Assembly (NCBI GenBank): GCA_031275955.1
Contig: JAISNZ010000066.1
Location: forward strand, 1 to 15,104
Length of the DNA: 15,104 nucleotides
DNA from: Desulfovibrio sp.
GTDB lineage: Bacteria; Desulfobacterota; Desulfovibrionia; Desulfovibrionales; Desulfovibrionaceae
Reading direction: 5' to 3'
A program made the position numbers and the translations under genes. The notes beneath the pieces are model-generated. The model was not told the origin of the DNA. It was given only the letters and a program-made list of their open reading frames with translations, and did no database searches. Of the stretch, positions 1 through 6,781 are shown piece by piece. Positions within the stretch are counted from its first letter, which is position 1, and each line of letters starts with the position of its first letter.

Positions 1-17
1 ATCCGAAATGGGGGGGA

Positions 18-64
18 GCTGGGGGGAAACATTCCCCCCAGCGGGGTCTGGGGCGGAGCCCCAG
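18..64. repeat. REP-like pair of GC-rich palindromes, possible terminator of the TRAP gene
   Basis: Two adjacent perfect hairpins. The first has an 11-bp stem (18-28 with 32-42) and a 3-nt ACA loop. The second has a 7-bp stem (48-54 with 58-64) and a GGA loop. They lie 20-66 bases beyond the stop of the TRAP binding-protein gene on its downstream side. There is no T-tract on the minus strand, so a classical intrinsic terminator is not shown. GC-rich palindromes of this style are frequent after genes in Desulfovibrio-type genomes, so a dispersed REP-like element that stabilises the 3' end of the mRNA is the favoured reading. A genome-wide copy count was not possible. Confidence 0.5.
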
Positions 65-83
65 TTCAGCAGTCTTTCCCTCC

Positions 84-1076
84 CTAATTTTCCAGGGCCG
101 CGAAGATCTCTTTGTAGGCGGCCTCGCCCACGATTTTCTTGAATTCGGGGAATACGGCTTCGCTGGCTTTGGCGGCGAAAATCTTCAATTCTTCGGAATT
201 CAAGCGGATAATTTTGCAGCCGGCCTGTTCCAGCAGGTCCTCGTACTTTTTCTGATCCGCTTCGGCCTTTGCCCAACGGCGCTTTTCAAATTCGGCGGCT
301 GTGGCGTCAAAGAGTTTTTTATCTTCGGCGGAAAGTTTGTCGTAGAGTTCGGCGTTGATCAGCAGAGGCCAGATTTCAAAGTGCGTGTTCGCCGGGATGT
401 ACCACTTGATGAGATCCCGGAAGGTCATATAGTAGTTTTCCGCCCCGGCGCCCAGGATCCCCTCCACCATGCCGGTCTGCGCCGCGGTGAAAAACTCGGA
501 GAAGGGCAGGGGGGTTGCCTGGTATCCCAGGTTTTCCGCAAGGACCTCAAAGGTTTTCATTGTGGGAACGCGCACCTTGCAATTCTTTTTCACGTTGGGA
601 TTCCTGGGCTCGACAGGCTCCTTGGTCAGCCCGATGCCGCCGAAGTACATGGGCCACCACCCCAGTACCCTGATGTTCTGTTTCTTGTACAGATCGCTCA
701 TGTAGCTGGCCAGTTTGCCGCCGGTGCTGAAGACCTTCCTGGCCCCTTCATAATCGAACACGATATACTGCAGGGTGCCGATGAGCAGCTTCTTGTCCAC
801 CTGGGTGGCCACGGATTCGCAGCTCATTTCAACAGAACCGAGTCCGACCCGCTCCTGGACCACGGTATAGTCGCCGAGCTGGCTGCTGCCGAAAATTTTG
901 ATGTTGATCCGCCCGTTTGTCCCTTTGCGGATTTCATCCGCGAACCAGGTCAGGTCCTTGTCGATCTCGGCCCCGGCGGGGCGGATGTGCGCGATTTTCC
1001 AGTCGGCGGCGCTGGCGGGTCCGGCCAGGACAAAACACAGGGCAACCATGAGAGTCCAGAGTGCAAGACGTTTCAT
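84..1076 (-). CDS. dctP: TRAP transporter substrate-binding protein, DctP family
   Basis: Periplasmic solute receptor that delivers an organic acid to a TRAP membrane complex; 330 aa, normal for the family. Residues 1-23 are a Sec signal peptide (Lys-Arg, hydrophobic core, cleavage after Ala-Ser-Ala). The mature protein begins with the typical Trp-Lys-Ile-Ala-His strand. The Lys-Val-Arg-Val-Pro block at 167-171 holds Arg169, at the position of the family's conserved carboxylate-clamping arginine. The Gln-Thr-Gly-Met-Val-Glu-Gly block (about 200-206) is also typical. ATG at 1076 is chosen over an in-frame start at 1151 because it puts the signal peptide at the N-terminus and has a GAGGAG ribosome-binding site. 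No DctQ or DctM gene is visible: the gene ends at a palindromic repeat, so the membrane partner is outside the window or elsewhere. Ligand unknown. The stop codon is TAG. Confidence 0.9.
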   Translation of the reverse strand: MKRLALWTLMVALCFVLAGPASAADWKIAHIRPAGAEIDKDLTWFADEIRKGTNGRINIKIFGSSQLGDYTVVQERVGLGSVEMSCESVATQVDKKLLIGTLQYIVFDYEGARKVFSTGGKLASYMSDLYKKQNIRVLGWWPMYFGGIGLTKEPVEPRNPNVKKNCKVRVPTMKTFEVLAENLGYQATPLPFSEFFTAAQTGMVEGILGAGAENYYMTFRDLIKWYIPANTHFEIWPLLINAELYDKLSAEDKKLFDATAAEFEKRRWAKAEADQKKYEDLLEQAGCKIIRLNSEELKIFAAKASEAVFPEFKKIVGEAAYKEIFAALEN

Positions 1077-1126
1077 TCCCTTCTCCTCATCAGGTAAAGG
1101 TTTCCGGAAAGACGTCCCGGAGCGGA

Positions 1127-1144
1127 CGGACGCGCGGGCGTCCG
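1127..1144. repeat. GC-rich hairpin between cyuA and the TRAP gene
   Basis: Perfect 7-bp stem (1127-1133 with 1138-1144) and GCGG loop in the 96-base gap between the cyuA stop and the TRAP start. There is no T-tract, so it may partly uncouple the two genes or stabilise RNA ends. It shares the string GCGCGGGCGT with the larger hairpin at 11552-11576, which hints at a family of intergenic palindromes. Confidence 0.35.
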
Positions 1145-1172
1145 CCCGCAACCGGAACGAAGGCCCACAAGA

Positions 1173-2495
1173 TTATGCGCCGGCGCGAATTCCAGTATCG
1201 CGTTCAAAAATGAGGCGACACATCATTTTGTCCGCTTCGGCTTCGCCCTCATGGGCCATTCTGCCCATGAGGCGGATGGTGTCGTCCACGTCTTCACAGA
1301 CAAAACCGTCATTGGCGCGAATGGCGGCCCCCGACATGGCCAGATAAGCGGATTCAATGGCAGCGCCCGCGCCTGTGGAGAGCTTCAGGGCGCAGCCGTG
1401 CTTCGCGCCGTCGCAGAGAACGCCGAGCGTGCTGCCGATGATGTTGCGGATGGCGTCGCCGCTTTGCCGGGCGTTTCCTCCGAGCAAGAGTACCATGCCG
1501 CCGGCGATGCCGATGCTGGCGGCGATGGCGCAGGCGCAGAAGGCGGAATATCTGCCGATATAGCTCTTGATCTGGATGGTCAGGAGGAAGCTGAAGGCCA
1601 GGGCGCGCAGGAGCGTCTCTTCGGAGAGACGCAGATCGCGGGCCATGGAGATCAGGGGCAGAGAGGCGGTAATGCCCACATTGCCGCTGGTGGCGCAACT
1701 CATGGCCGGCAGGACCTCGCCGGCCATGCGGGCGTCGGCCGCGGCCGCGGCAAGGCTTTTCGCCTTTTGAACGGGAGTGGCGAAGGGCACCTGCAAAAGG
1801 AAATTGCCGAAGTTTTCGCCGGCGCCGGTTTTCAGCCCGTGTTCCGCAAGGGCCGTGTTCATGGCGATGGCCTCGCGGAGAAAGGCGAGATCCTCCATGG
1901 GGCGCGCGGAGGCGAAAGCAAAGAAATCCCTGACGGTGTATCTGCGGACGGCGTCGCCCGAATGATCCACAACTTCCGTAAAATCGGCGGGATACTCTCC
2001 GGAGACCAGCTTGCCGTTTACCTCGGTGAAGACCACCTGGGTATGCGTTTTCGCGACCAGGGAATGGCCGAGGCCTCTGTCCGTTTCCACCCAGGTTTCC
2101 ACATAGAGGCCGATGCCCTTGAAATCCCATTTGATGTCCACGGCGATCCGGGGCAAAAATTCCTTGGCCCGCGCCGCGTCTTCGGGCTTGACGTCCCGCA
2201 GGACCTCCATGCCGGCGGAAGCATCGCCCGCGATCAGGCCGAGAGCCGCCGCAATGGGGATCCCCCTGGCGTCAATGCCCGGGATGCCCACGGCGCAGTT
2301 TTTGATGTAGGTGTCCTTGTCCAGCAGGATTCTGGCCCGCAGGGGCTTTCCTCCAACGGCGTTCCGGGAGACGGCGGCGGCGAAGGCCATCAGCACGGGC
2401 CCTGTACAGCCCAGAGCGGGTTTGACCTCGGCCCGCAACAGATCCATAAGCGTGTTGTCGTGAAACATCTGAGCGGCGCACCCCTTTTTGAGCAT
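1173..2495 (-). CDS. cyuA: L-cysteine desulfidase / CyuA family protein (UPF0597, serine dehydratase alpha-like)
   Basis: Predicted cytoplasmic Fe-S enzyme that breaks L-cysteine into pyruvate, ammonia and sulfide; 440 aa, close to E. coli CyuA (formerly YhaM). Hallmarks are Glu-Val-Lys-Pro-Ala-Leu-Gly-Cys-Thr at 23-31, the Asp-Ala-Arg-Met block near 264, Cys320 in a Tyr-Ser-Ala-Phe-Cys segment, and Cys361-Asp-Gly-(4 aa)-Cys368. From memory, the Methanocaldococcus enzyme binds a 4Fe-4S cluster through four cysteines (25, 282, 322, 329). Cys30, Cys320, Cys361 and Cys368 here fit that spacing within one residue. ATG at 2495 has only a weak GGAAG upstream; ATG at 2468 is an alternative that would lose nine residues. 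The TRAP binding protein lies 96 bases downstream. Activity on serine or a related amino acid cannot be excluded. Confidence 0.85.
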   Translation of the reverse strand: MLKKGCAAQMFHDNTLMDLLRAEVKPALGCTGPVLMAFAAAVSRNAVGGKPLRARILLDKDTYIKNCAVGIPGIDARGIPIAAALGLIAGDASAGMEVLRDVKPEDAARAKEFLPRIAVDIKWDFKGIGLYVETWVETDRGLGHSLVAKTHTQVVFTEVNGKLVSGEYPADFTEVVDHSGDAVRRYTVRDFFAFASARPMEDLAFLREAIAMNTALAEHGLKTGAGENFGNFLLQVPFATPVQKAKSLAAAAADARMAGEVLPAMSCATSGNVGITASLPLISMARDLRLSEETLLRALAFSFLLTIQIKSYIGRYSAFCACAIAASIGIAGGMVLLLGGNARQSGDAIRNIIGSTLGVLCDGAKHGCALKLSTGAGAAIESAYLAMSGAAIRANDGFVCEDVDDTIRLMGRMAHEGEAEADKMMCRLIFERDTGIRAGA

Positions 2496-2510
2496 GGTTC
2501 TTCCCGCGGT

Positions 2511-2549
2511 TTCCGCCCTCCGGGCGGAAGCTGCCCCGCGCCTTCGCGG
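2511..2549. repeat. Two GC-rich hairpins in the cyuA upstream region
   Basis: An 8-bp perfect stem (2511-2518 with 2522-2529, loop TCC) is followed at once by a 5-bp stem (2536-2540 with 2545-2549, loop CCTT). They occupy the left end of the 175-base gap between cvpA and cyuA, so they fall in the cyuA leader or after the preceding transcript. No T-tract follows on the minus strand. The right part of the gap (about 2590-2670) is AT-richer and has a lone -10-like TAAAAT (2608-2603, minus) without a good -35, so no promoter is called. Confidence 0.35.
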
Positions 2550-2670
2550 CGGGCGTCGCTCGCGGCCGCCAGAGCAGGGTCAATCCGAAGTCGTTCTATG
2601 GCATTTTACGCTTGAAACAATTCGCTTACGGCCGGCCTGCGCAAATTACACATTTCAATGGTAATTCGCT

Positions 2671-3147
2671 TTAAAGAAAGGCCGGCAGATGCGCCTTTAC
2701 CAGGGCGCTGACCTCGGTGATTCGCTTGGCCAGCAGGGATTCTTGCAGGAAAGGGGATTCTGGGGTCAGATGTTCCAGAAGGGCCATGGCCACGGCGCAG
2801 AGCAACAAACCCTTGGCGGTTCCGACGATTCCCCCCAGCAGATGATCCAGCCAGGGGGCGAAGGCCAGGGTCATGAATTTGCGCAGAAGCGCGGCCAGCA
2901 GGAGGACCAGAAGAAAGGCCGCGAGAAAGACGAGGGCGTAGGCGACAGCCGCGGCGATCTTTTCGTTGGCGATTGCCGGGATCAGGCTGGGGACCAGATG
3001 GGGATAGAAGCTGCCGGCCGCCCAGAGCCCGAGGACAAGGCCGGCGAGGCTGACCAGCTCGCGCGCAATGCCCCGCAGGAGGCCGCGGGCCAGGAAAAGA
3101 ACCAGGACAAGGGCAAATCCGGCATCCAGAAGGTTGAGATTCTCCAT
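2671..3147 (-). CDS. CvpA family inner-membrane protein
   Basis: Small integral membrane protein of the CvpA (colicin V production) family, 158 aa, typical length. It begins with the family-style Asn-Leu-Leu-Asp hallmark, then four hydrophobic segments at roughly 8-25, 31-50, 65-90 and 104-122. The Gly-Leu-Leu-Arg-Gly motif follows the first segment, as in CvpA proteins. In E. coli CvpA has been linked to colicin V export and envelope stress; its biochemical role is unsettled. ATG at 3147 is chosen because a GGAG lies four bases upstream. An in-frame GTG at 3171 and an ATG at 3150 would add eight residues or one residue. The gene sits 43 bases after the receiver/TPR gene and may be co-transcribed with it; a 6-bp hairpin (3161-3166 with 3171-3176) lies in the gap. 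Confidence 0.82.
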   Translation of the reverse strand: MENLNLLDAGFALVLVLFLARGLLRGIARELVSLAGLVLGLWAAGSFYPHLVPSLIPAIANEKIAAAVAYALVFLAAFLLVLLLAALLRKFMTLAFAPWLDHLLGGIVGTAKGLLLCAVAMALLEHLTPESPFLQESLLAKRITEVSALVKAHLPAFL

Positions 3148-3190
3148 CATTCTCCATTGGCCTGAGGACACTCAGGCGCGGCAATCTGGC

Positions 3191-4522
3191 TTACAGGCTG
3201 TCCAGCTTCCTGCGGGCCTCGTCCAGGTCGGGGTCCAGCTCCAGGGCCACGGCAAAGCATTTTTTCGCCAGTTCCTTGCCCGCGCCCTTGAGGAGGATAT
3301 CGCCCAGATTGTAGGCGACATCGGCGGAAGTGTAAACAAAACGCGCATCCAGGCGCAGGGCTGTTTCCATGCTCTTCCGGGCTTCCAGCATTCTGTTCCC
3401 CTGGGCGAGGGCCAGGCCCATGTTATAGTAGAGACCGGCGTCGTCCGGGGCCAGATCCAGAGCCCGCCGGTATTCCGCGAGGGCTTCTTCCCATTTGCCC
3501 ATCTGGCGCAGGGTGATCCCCAGGCGGTTGAAGACCTGCACCTCATCGCGGCTCATCCGGTTTTTCTTTGCCTCCAGGGCCTTGCGCAGAAAGAATTCCG
3601 ATTTCCCGGGATCGGTCCGGATATAGACATCCGCGATCCGTTCCGCCAGGGCACTGATTTGCTCCTTGATTTCCTTGGCCAGATCCAGAGCCAGGGAAAA
3701 AAGGTTTTCGGCTTTTTGCTCATTGCCCAGGTTCAGGTTGATTTCTCCCATGTCCACCTTACGGTCGGGATTCAGAGGAGAAAGGGCGTCCAGGCGCTCC
3801 AGCCAGGCCAGGCGTTCTTCCGGCGTTCCGCATGTTTCGGCCAGACTGGCCAGCCTTTGCAAGGGTTCGAGGTACAGGGGGGTGCCGGCGTGCGCTTTCT
3901 CATAGGCTTGCCGGGCGGCATCCGGATGGCCCATCTTCTGTTCCGCGTCCCCCAGCATCATTAGTCCGGCGGGACTGTCAGGCTTGATTTTCAGGATTTG
4001 CGCGGCCATGCTTTTGGCCTCTTCCGAGCGGCCCTGCCGCAACAGAATTTTGGCGGCGTCAATAAATTGCCCCAATTCTCCCAGGGGCTTGAGGGTAAAG
4101 GCCAGTTTTTCGAGAACGGTCTGGGCGGAAGTCGGTTTGACGATGAAGCTGTTTACGCCCAGTTCATAGAGGTACAGGATCCGATCCTGGTCGGTGTCCA
4201 GGATCAGGAAAAGCAACGGGGTGTCCGGAAATTTTTTTTTCAGATCCCTGACCCGGGGAGCCATATTCTGGCCCCGGAAGCGGTGATCGAGGATCAAAAA
4301 GGGGCGCCGGTCGCCCGCCAGGGCCGTGGTCAGGCTCTTCTCGATCAGATTGGGGTTCGGCAGATGGAGGAAAGCGGCTCCGGGGTCCAGATTCAGTTGT
4401 TTATGAAACAGGTTGCGCACAAGGGAGGCAAAGCTGGCGTCCTCTGTCGCTCCAACCAGATATCCCCTGTCTTTTTGGATAAATTCCGTGATCGTACGCA
4501 CATAATCCGCATTGCTGCTCAT
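3191..4522 (-). CDS. Response-regulator receiver-like domain fused to TPR repeats
   Basis: Cytoplasmic 443-aa protein. Residues about 18-145 resemble a CheY-like receiver: an acidic pair Glu27-Asp28, Asp79 after a hydrophobic strand (Phe-Leu-Ile-Leu-Asp) as phospho-acceptor candidate, and Lys129 in Ile-Val-Lys-Pro as the conserved lysine. Residues about 150-440 are tetratricopeptide repeats, clearest at 325-360 and 363-395, with Gly-Trp/Lys and Asp-Pro/Ala-Pro repeat ends. No DNA-binding or enzymatic output domain is visible, so the TPR arm probably binds a partner protein. Such receiver-TPR proteins occur in Desulfovibrio-type genomes. It follows nikO after 93 bases and precedes cvpA by 43 bases. 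The best Shine-Dalgarno match (AAAGGA) is rather far, about 11 bases from the ATG. Partner kinase and target are unknown. Confidence 0.78.
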   Translation of the reverse strand: MSSNADYVRTITEFIQKDRGYLVGATEDASFASLVRNLFHKQLNLDPGAAFLHLPNPNLIEKSLTTALAGDRRPFLILDHRFRGQNMAPRVRDLKKKFPDTPLLFLILDTDQDRILYLYELGVNSFIVKPTSAQTVLEKLAFTLKPLGELGQFIDAAKILLRQGRSEEAKSMAAQILKIKPDSPAGLMMLGDAEQKMGHPDAARQAYEKAHAGTPLYLEPLQRLASLAETCGTPEERLAWLERLDALSPLNPDRKVDMGEINLNLGNEQKAENLFSLALDLAKEIKEQISALAERIADVYIRTDPGKSEFFLRKALEAKKNRMSRDEVQVFNRLGITLRQMGKWEEALAEYRRALDLAPDDAGLYYNMGLALAQGNRMLEARKSMETALRLDARFVYTSADVAYNLGDILLKGAGKELAKKCFAVALELDPDLDEARRKLDSL

Positions 4523-4615
4523 GGCGGAGGAATCCTTTCTGTTGGCGGCCGCGAAAGGACACTAAAGGAAATGCCGCCGTTTGGGTAGGGGAAAAAAGCC
4601 GGCCGGGGAGCGGTT

Positions 4616-5395
4616 TCAGAGGGAAACCGCGTTGATTGCCCCGTTTTTCAGGACACAGAAACGGGTGCAAAGCCGGCGCAGAAAATCCTGGTCGTGGGAG
4701 ATGATCAGGGCGGGCAGGCTCCGGTCCGTCAAAATCGCGAGCAGGCGCTGCCGGGCCTTGGGATCCAGATCGTTGGTGGGTTCGTCCAGAAAAAGGATTT
4801 GCGGTTGGGTGACCAGAATGCAGGCCAGGGCCGCGAGTTTGCGCTCTCCTCCGGAAAGGGAGTTGCCGTTGCGGGCGGCCAGGTGGGCAAGGCCCAGGCT
4901 GTCCAGGGTATTTTTGGCCAGGGACTCGGACTCGGCGGCGCTTTTGCCCTGGTTGTAAGGGCCGAAGGCCACATCTTCCAGAACGGTCGGACAGAAGAGC
5001 ATATCGTCGGACTGTTGGAGAAGGTAGCCGAGCCGGCGGCGGGCCTCGGCAAAATCCTTTTCCGTCCGGCAGATCCTGCCCTGGTGCAGGATGCCGCCGG
5101 AGGAAGGCTTCAGGAGTCCCGCGGCCAGATGCAGCAGGGTGCTCTTGCCGGAACCGTTGTCGCCCAGGATTCCCAGGCGTTCGTCCGCCCCCAGGCGCAG
5201 GCTGGCCCTGGACAGGATGGGTTTTTCCCGCTGGGGATAGGTAAAGGACACGGCGTCCAGAACAAGCAGCTCCCTGGATGGTCCGGGGAGGTCAGGCGCA
5301 TTCCGGATCAGAACGGCATCCCCGCGGTTTTGATCCGGCGGCCGCGCGGGAGCGTGGTCTTGCCGCCCGCAAGGGGCGGCCTCTTGCGCCGGCAT
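4616..5395 (-). CDS. nikO: Nickel ECF transporter ATP-binding subunit NikO (CbiO family)
   Basis: ABC-type ATPase that powers the nickel ECF importer on the cytoplasmic face. All nucleotide-binding motifs are present: Walker A Gly-Asp-Asn-Gly-Ser-Gly-Lys-Ser-Thr (78-86), Q-loop Gln127-Gln128 followed by the CbiO-type Leu-Phe-Cys-Pro-Thr-Val-Leu-Glu-Asp-Val, signature Leu-Ser-Gly-Gly-Glu (180-184), Walker B Leu-Phe-Leu-Asp-Glu-Pro (201-206) and switch His234. At 259 aa it is slightly short of the usual C-terminal length, but it has an unaligned N-terminal tail of about 40 residues; a later non-ATG start is possible. The start lies 12 bases after the nikQ stop with a poor ribosome-binding site, suggesting translational coupling. 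Specificity for nickel rather than cobalt comes from context, not from this subunit. Confidence 0.92.
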   Translation of the reverse strand: MPAQEAAPCGRQDHAPARPPDQNRGDAVLIRNAPDLPGPSRELLVLDAVSFTYPQREKPILSRASLRLGADERLGILGDNGSGKSTLLHLAAGLLKPSSGGILHQGRICRTEKDFAEARRRLGYLLQQSDDMLFCPTVLEDVAFGPYNQGKSAAESESLAKNTLDSLGLAHLAARNGNSLSGGERKLAALACILVTQPQILFLDEPTNDLDPKARQRLLAILTDRSLPALIISHDQDFLRRLCTRFCVLKNGAINAVSL

Positions 5396-5407
5396 CCTGG
5401 CGGGGAT

Positions 5408-6175
5408 TCAGCCGGCGAAGAAGGTTCTGTCGGCAAGGGTCAGCAACCCCGTTATAACGCATATTGCGGCCAGAAGGCAATGCCCGGCCAGGACGCTCCC
5501 GGCGGCCGGAGGAGAGGCCAGGAGGGGAAAGCGGCCGGAAAACCCCCGCAGGCGCATGGCCGTGGCAATGCGCCGGGAACGCTGCCAGGAACGGAGCAGG
5601 AGCATGCCCAAAAGGTAGGCGGTGGTCCGCCAGGACGCCGGGGAAACCCCGGGTGTGAAGCCGCGCAATTTGGCCGCCTTGGACAGGCTGGCGTAGGTGT
5701 CGGCCATGGCGGCGATCTGGCTGGAGGTCAGCAGGAGCAGGGTGACCAGTTTTTCCGGAAGGCGGAATTGGAGCAAAGCCCGGCAGGAGGCGTTGAGGCC
5801 AGTGGTGCCGACCAGAACGAGAAGGGCGGCGGCCACGGCGTTGCCCTTGATGGTGATCAGGGCGGCCAGGCGCAGTCCGGGGGAGGAGAGGGCCAGGCCG
5901 CCGGAAGAAAAGTCCGGCAGGAGGGTGGCCCACAGGAAGAGGAAAAAGAAGTTGACGGGCAGAAGGCGCGTGAGCAGAGCCGGCCAGGGGAGCCGTCCTG
6001 CCCGGGACAGGGCCAGGGGAGCGAGGCAGGCGGCCAGGGCCGGGAGCGGATGGGTCAGAAGGCTTATGCCCACGGAAAAAATGGCCGCGGCTGCCAGCTT
6101 TTCCGCCGGAGAAAGAGCGGCCAGGGGCAGGGGAGCCGGGACGGCATGGCCGGCGAAGGCGGTTTCAAAGTTCAT
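5408..6175 (-). CDS. nikQ: Nickel ECF transporter transmembrane T component NikQ (CbiQ family)
   Basis: Coupling membrane protein (EcfT type) linking the substrate-binding NikM to the ATPase NikO; 255 aa, normal length. Hydrophobic segments lie near 25-55, 70-88, 112-125, 142-158, 184-195 and 225-248. The two cytoplasmic coupling motifs are Leu-Arg-Gly at 170-172 and 209-211, variants of the family Ala-Arg-Gly signature that contact the ATPase. Its ATG overlaps the nikM stop by four bases (ATGA), showing translational coupling within the operon. As with nikO, the sequence alone cannot separate nickel from cobalt. Confidence 0.92.
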   Translation of the reverse strand: MNFETAFAGHAVPAPLPLAALSPAEKLAAAAIFSVGISLLTHPLPALAACLAPLALSRAGRLPWPALLTRLLPVNFFFLFLWATLLPDFSSGGLALSSPGLRLAALITIKGNAVAAALLVLVGTTGLNASCRALLQFRLPEKLVTLLLLTSSQIAAMADTYASLSKAAKLRGFTPGVSPASWRTTAYLLGMLLLRSWQRSRRIATAMRLRGFSGRFPLLASPPAAGSVLAGHCLLAAICVITGLLTLADRTFFAG

Positions 6176-6780
6176 GCTGCCTCCGCCGGAGATGTGAACA
6201 TTTCGGGCGCAACGCGGAAAATGATCCGGACCATTACCGCCGTGACGACTCCTTCAAGGATCATGACGGGAATATGGATCAGCAGGACGGCGCCGGCGGA
6301 GGCGAAAAAGATGTCTCCGGACAGGGCCAGGAACAGGGCGAGGAGGAGACCGCTGCAGGCCACGGACAGGGACCCGCAGAGAAAGGCCCCTGGGAGCCGG
6401 GTTTTTTCCCGCAGGAGTAAAGGCCGGAAGCAGCGGCCGCAGAGCACCGCCGGCAGGGCCATGATGCAGATGTTCACTCCCAGGGTGGAAAGACCTCCGA
6501 ACTGAAAGAGCAGGGCCTGCAGGAAGAGGGCGACGCTCAGGGCCGGCAGGGCGGCCCAGCCAAGAATGGCCCCGATCAGGCCGTTCATGATTAGATGCAC
6601 GCTGGACGGTCCGACGGGAAAATGGACCAGGGAGGCGACAAAAAAGGCGGCCGAGAGCAGACCGACCTCCATGAGGTGGTTCCAGGGCAGTTTGCGCAGG
6701 GACCAGCCGAGGCTCGCGGCCGCTGCGGCCGCTCCTCCGGCCAGGACCGGGGCGGAAAGCACTCCGTCGGAGATGTGCAT
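6172..6780 (-). CDS. nikM: Nickel ECF transporter substrate-binding membrane subunit NikM (CbiM family)
   Basis: Membrane-embedded metal-binding S component, 202 aa. The N-terminus reads Met-His-Ile-Ser-Asp-Gly, in which the free amino terminus and His2 are known metal ligands in NikM/CbiM. This fixes the start at 6780 rather than at the longer in-frame ATG at 6855, which would bury the motif. The second conserved histidine is His62 in Gly-Pro-Ser-Ser-Val-His-Leu. Further hydrophobic segments fill the rest of the chain. No CbiN-like subunit follows; the preceding NikL (one base away) and NikK supply the periplasmic components seen in the NikKLMQO type. This and the NikR-like operator favour nickel. 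Its stop overlaps nikQ. Confidence 0.93.
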   Translation of the reverse strand: MHISDGVLSAPVLAGGAAAAAASLGWSLRKLPWNHLMEVGLLSAAFFVASLVHFPVGPSSVHLIMNGLIGAILGWAALPALSVALFLQALLFQFGGLSTLGVNICIMALPAVLCGRCFRPLLLREKTRLPGAFLCGSLSVACSGLLLALFLALSGDIFFASAGAVLLIHIPVMILEGVVTAVMVRIIFRVAPEMFTSPAEAA

Positions 6781-6781
6781 C

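Noticed and set aside
1251..2615. Long plus-strand open frame opposite cyuA
   Set aside because: The composition is Gly/Asp/His-rich and unfamiliar, while the minus-strand frame is a clear CyuA homologue.
2590..2670. Promoter for cyuA in the AT-richer stretch
   Set aside because: Only a -10-like TAAAAT was found on the minus strand; no -35 at 15-19 bp is acceptable.
4523..4615. Possible nikO terminator (GGCCGGC followed by six T on the minus strand)
   Set aside because: The CCGGCCGG core is a self-palindrome without room for a loop, and no longer stem could be built, so a terminator is not supported.
4694..6505. Very long plus-strand open frame opposite nikO, nikQ and nikM
   Set aside because: The translation is low-complexity Gly/Gln/Arg with no family resemblance, and it lies exactly antisense to three well-supported genes. 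It is a GC-bias shadow.
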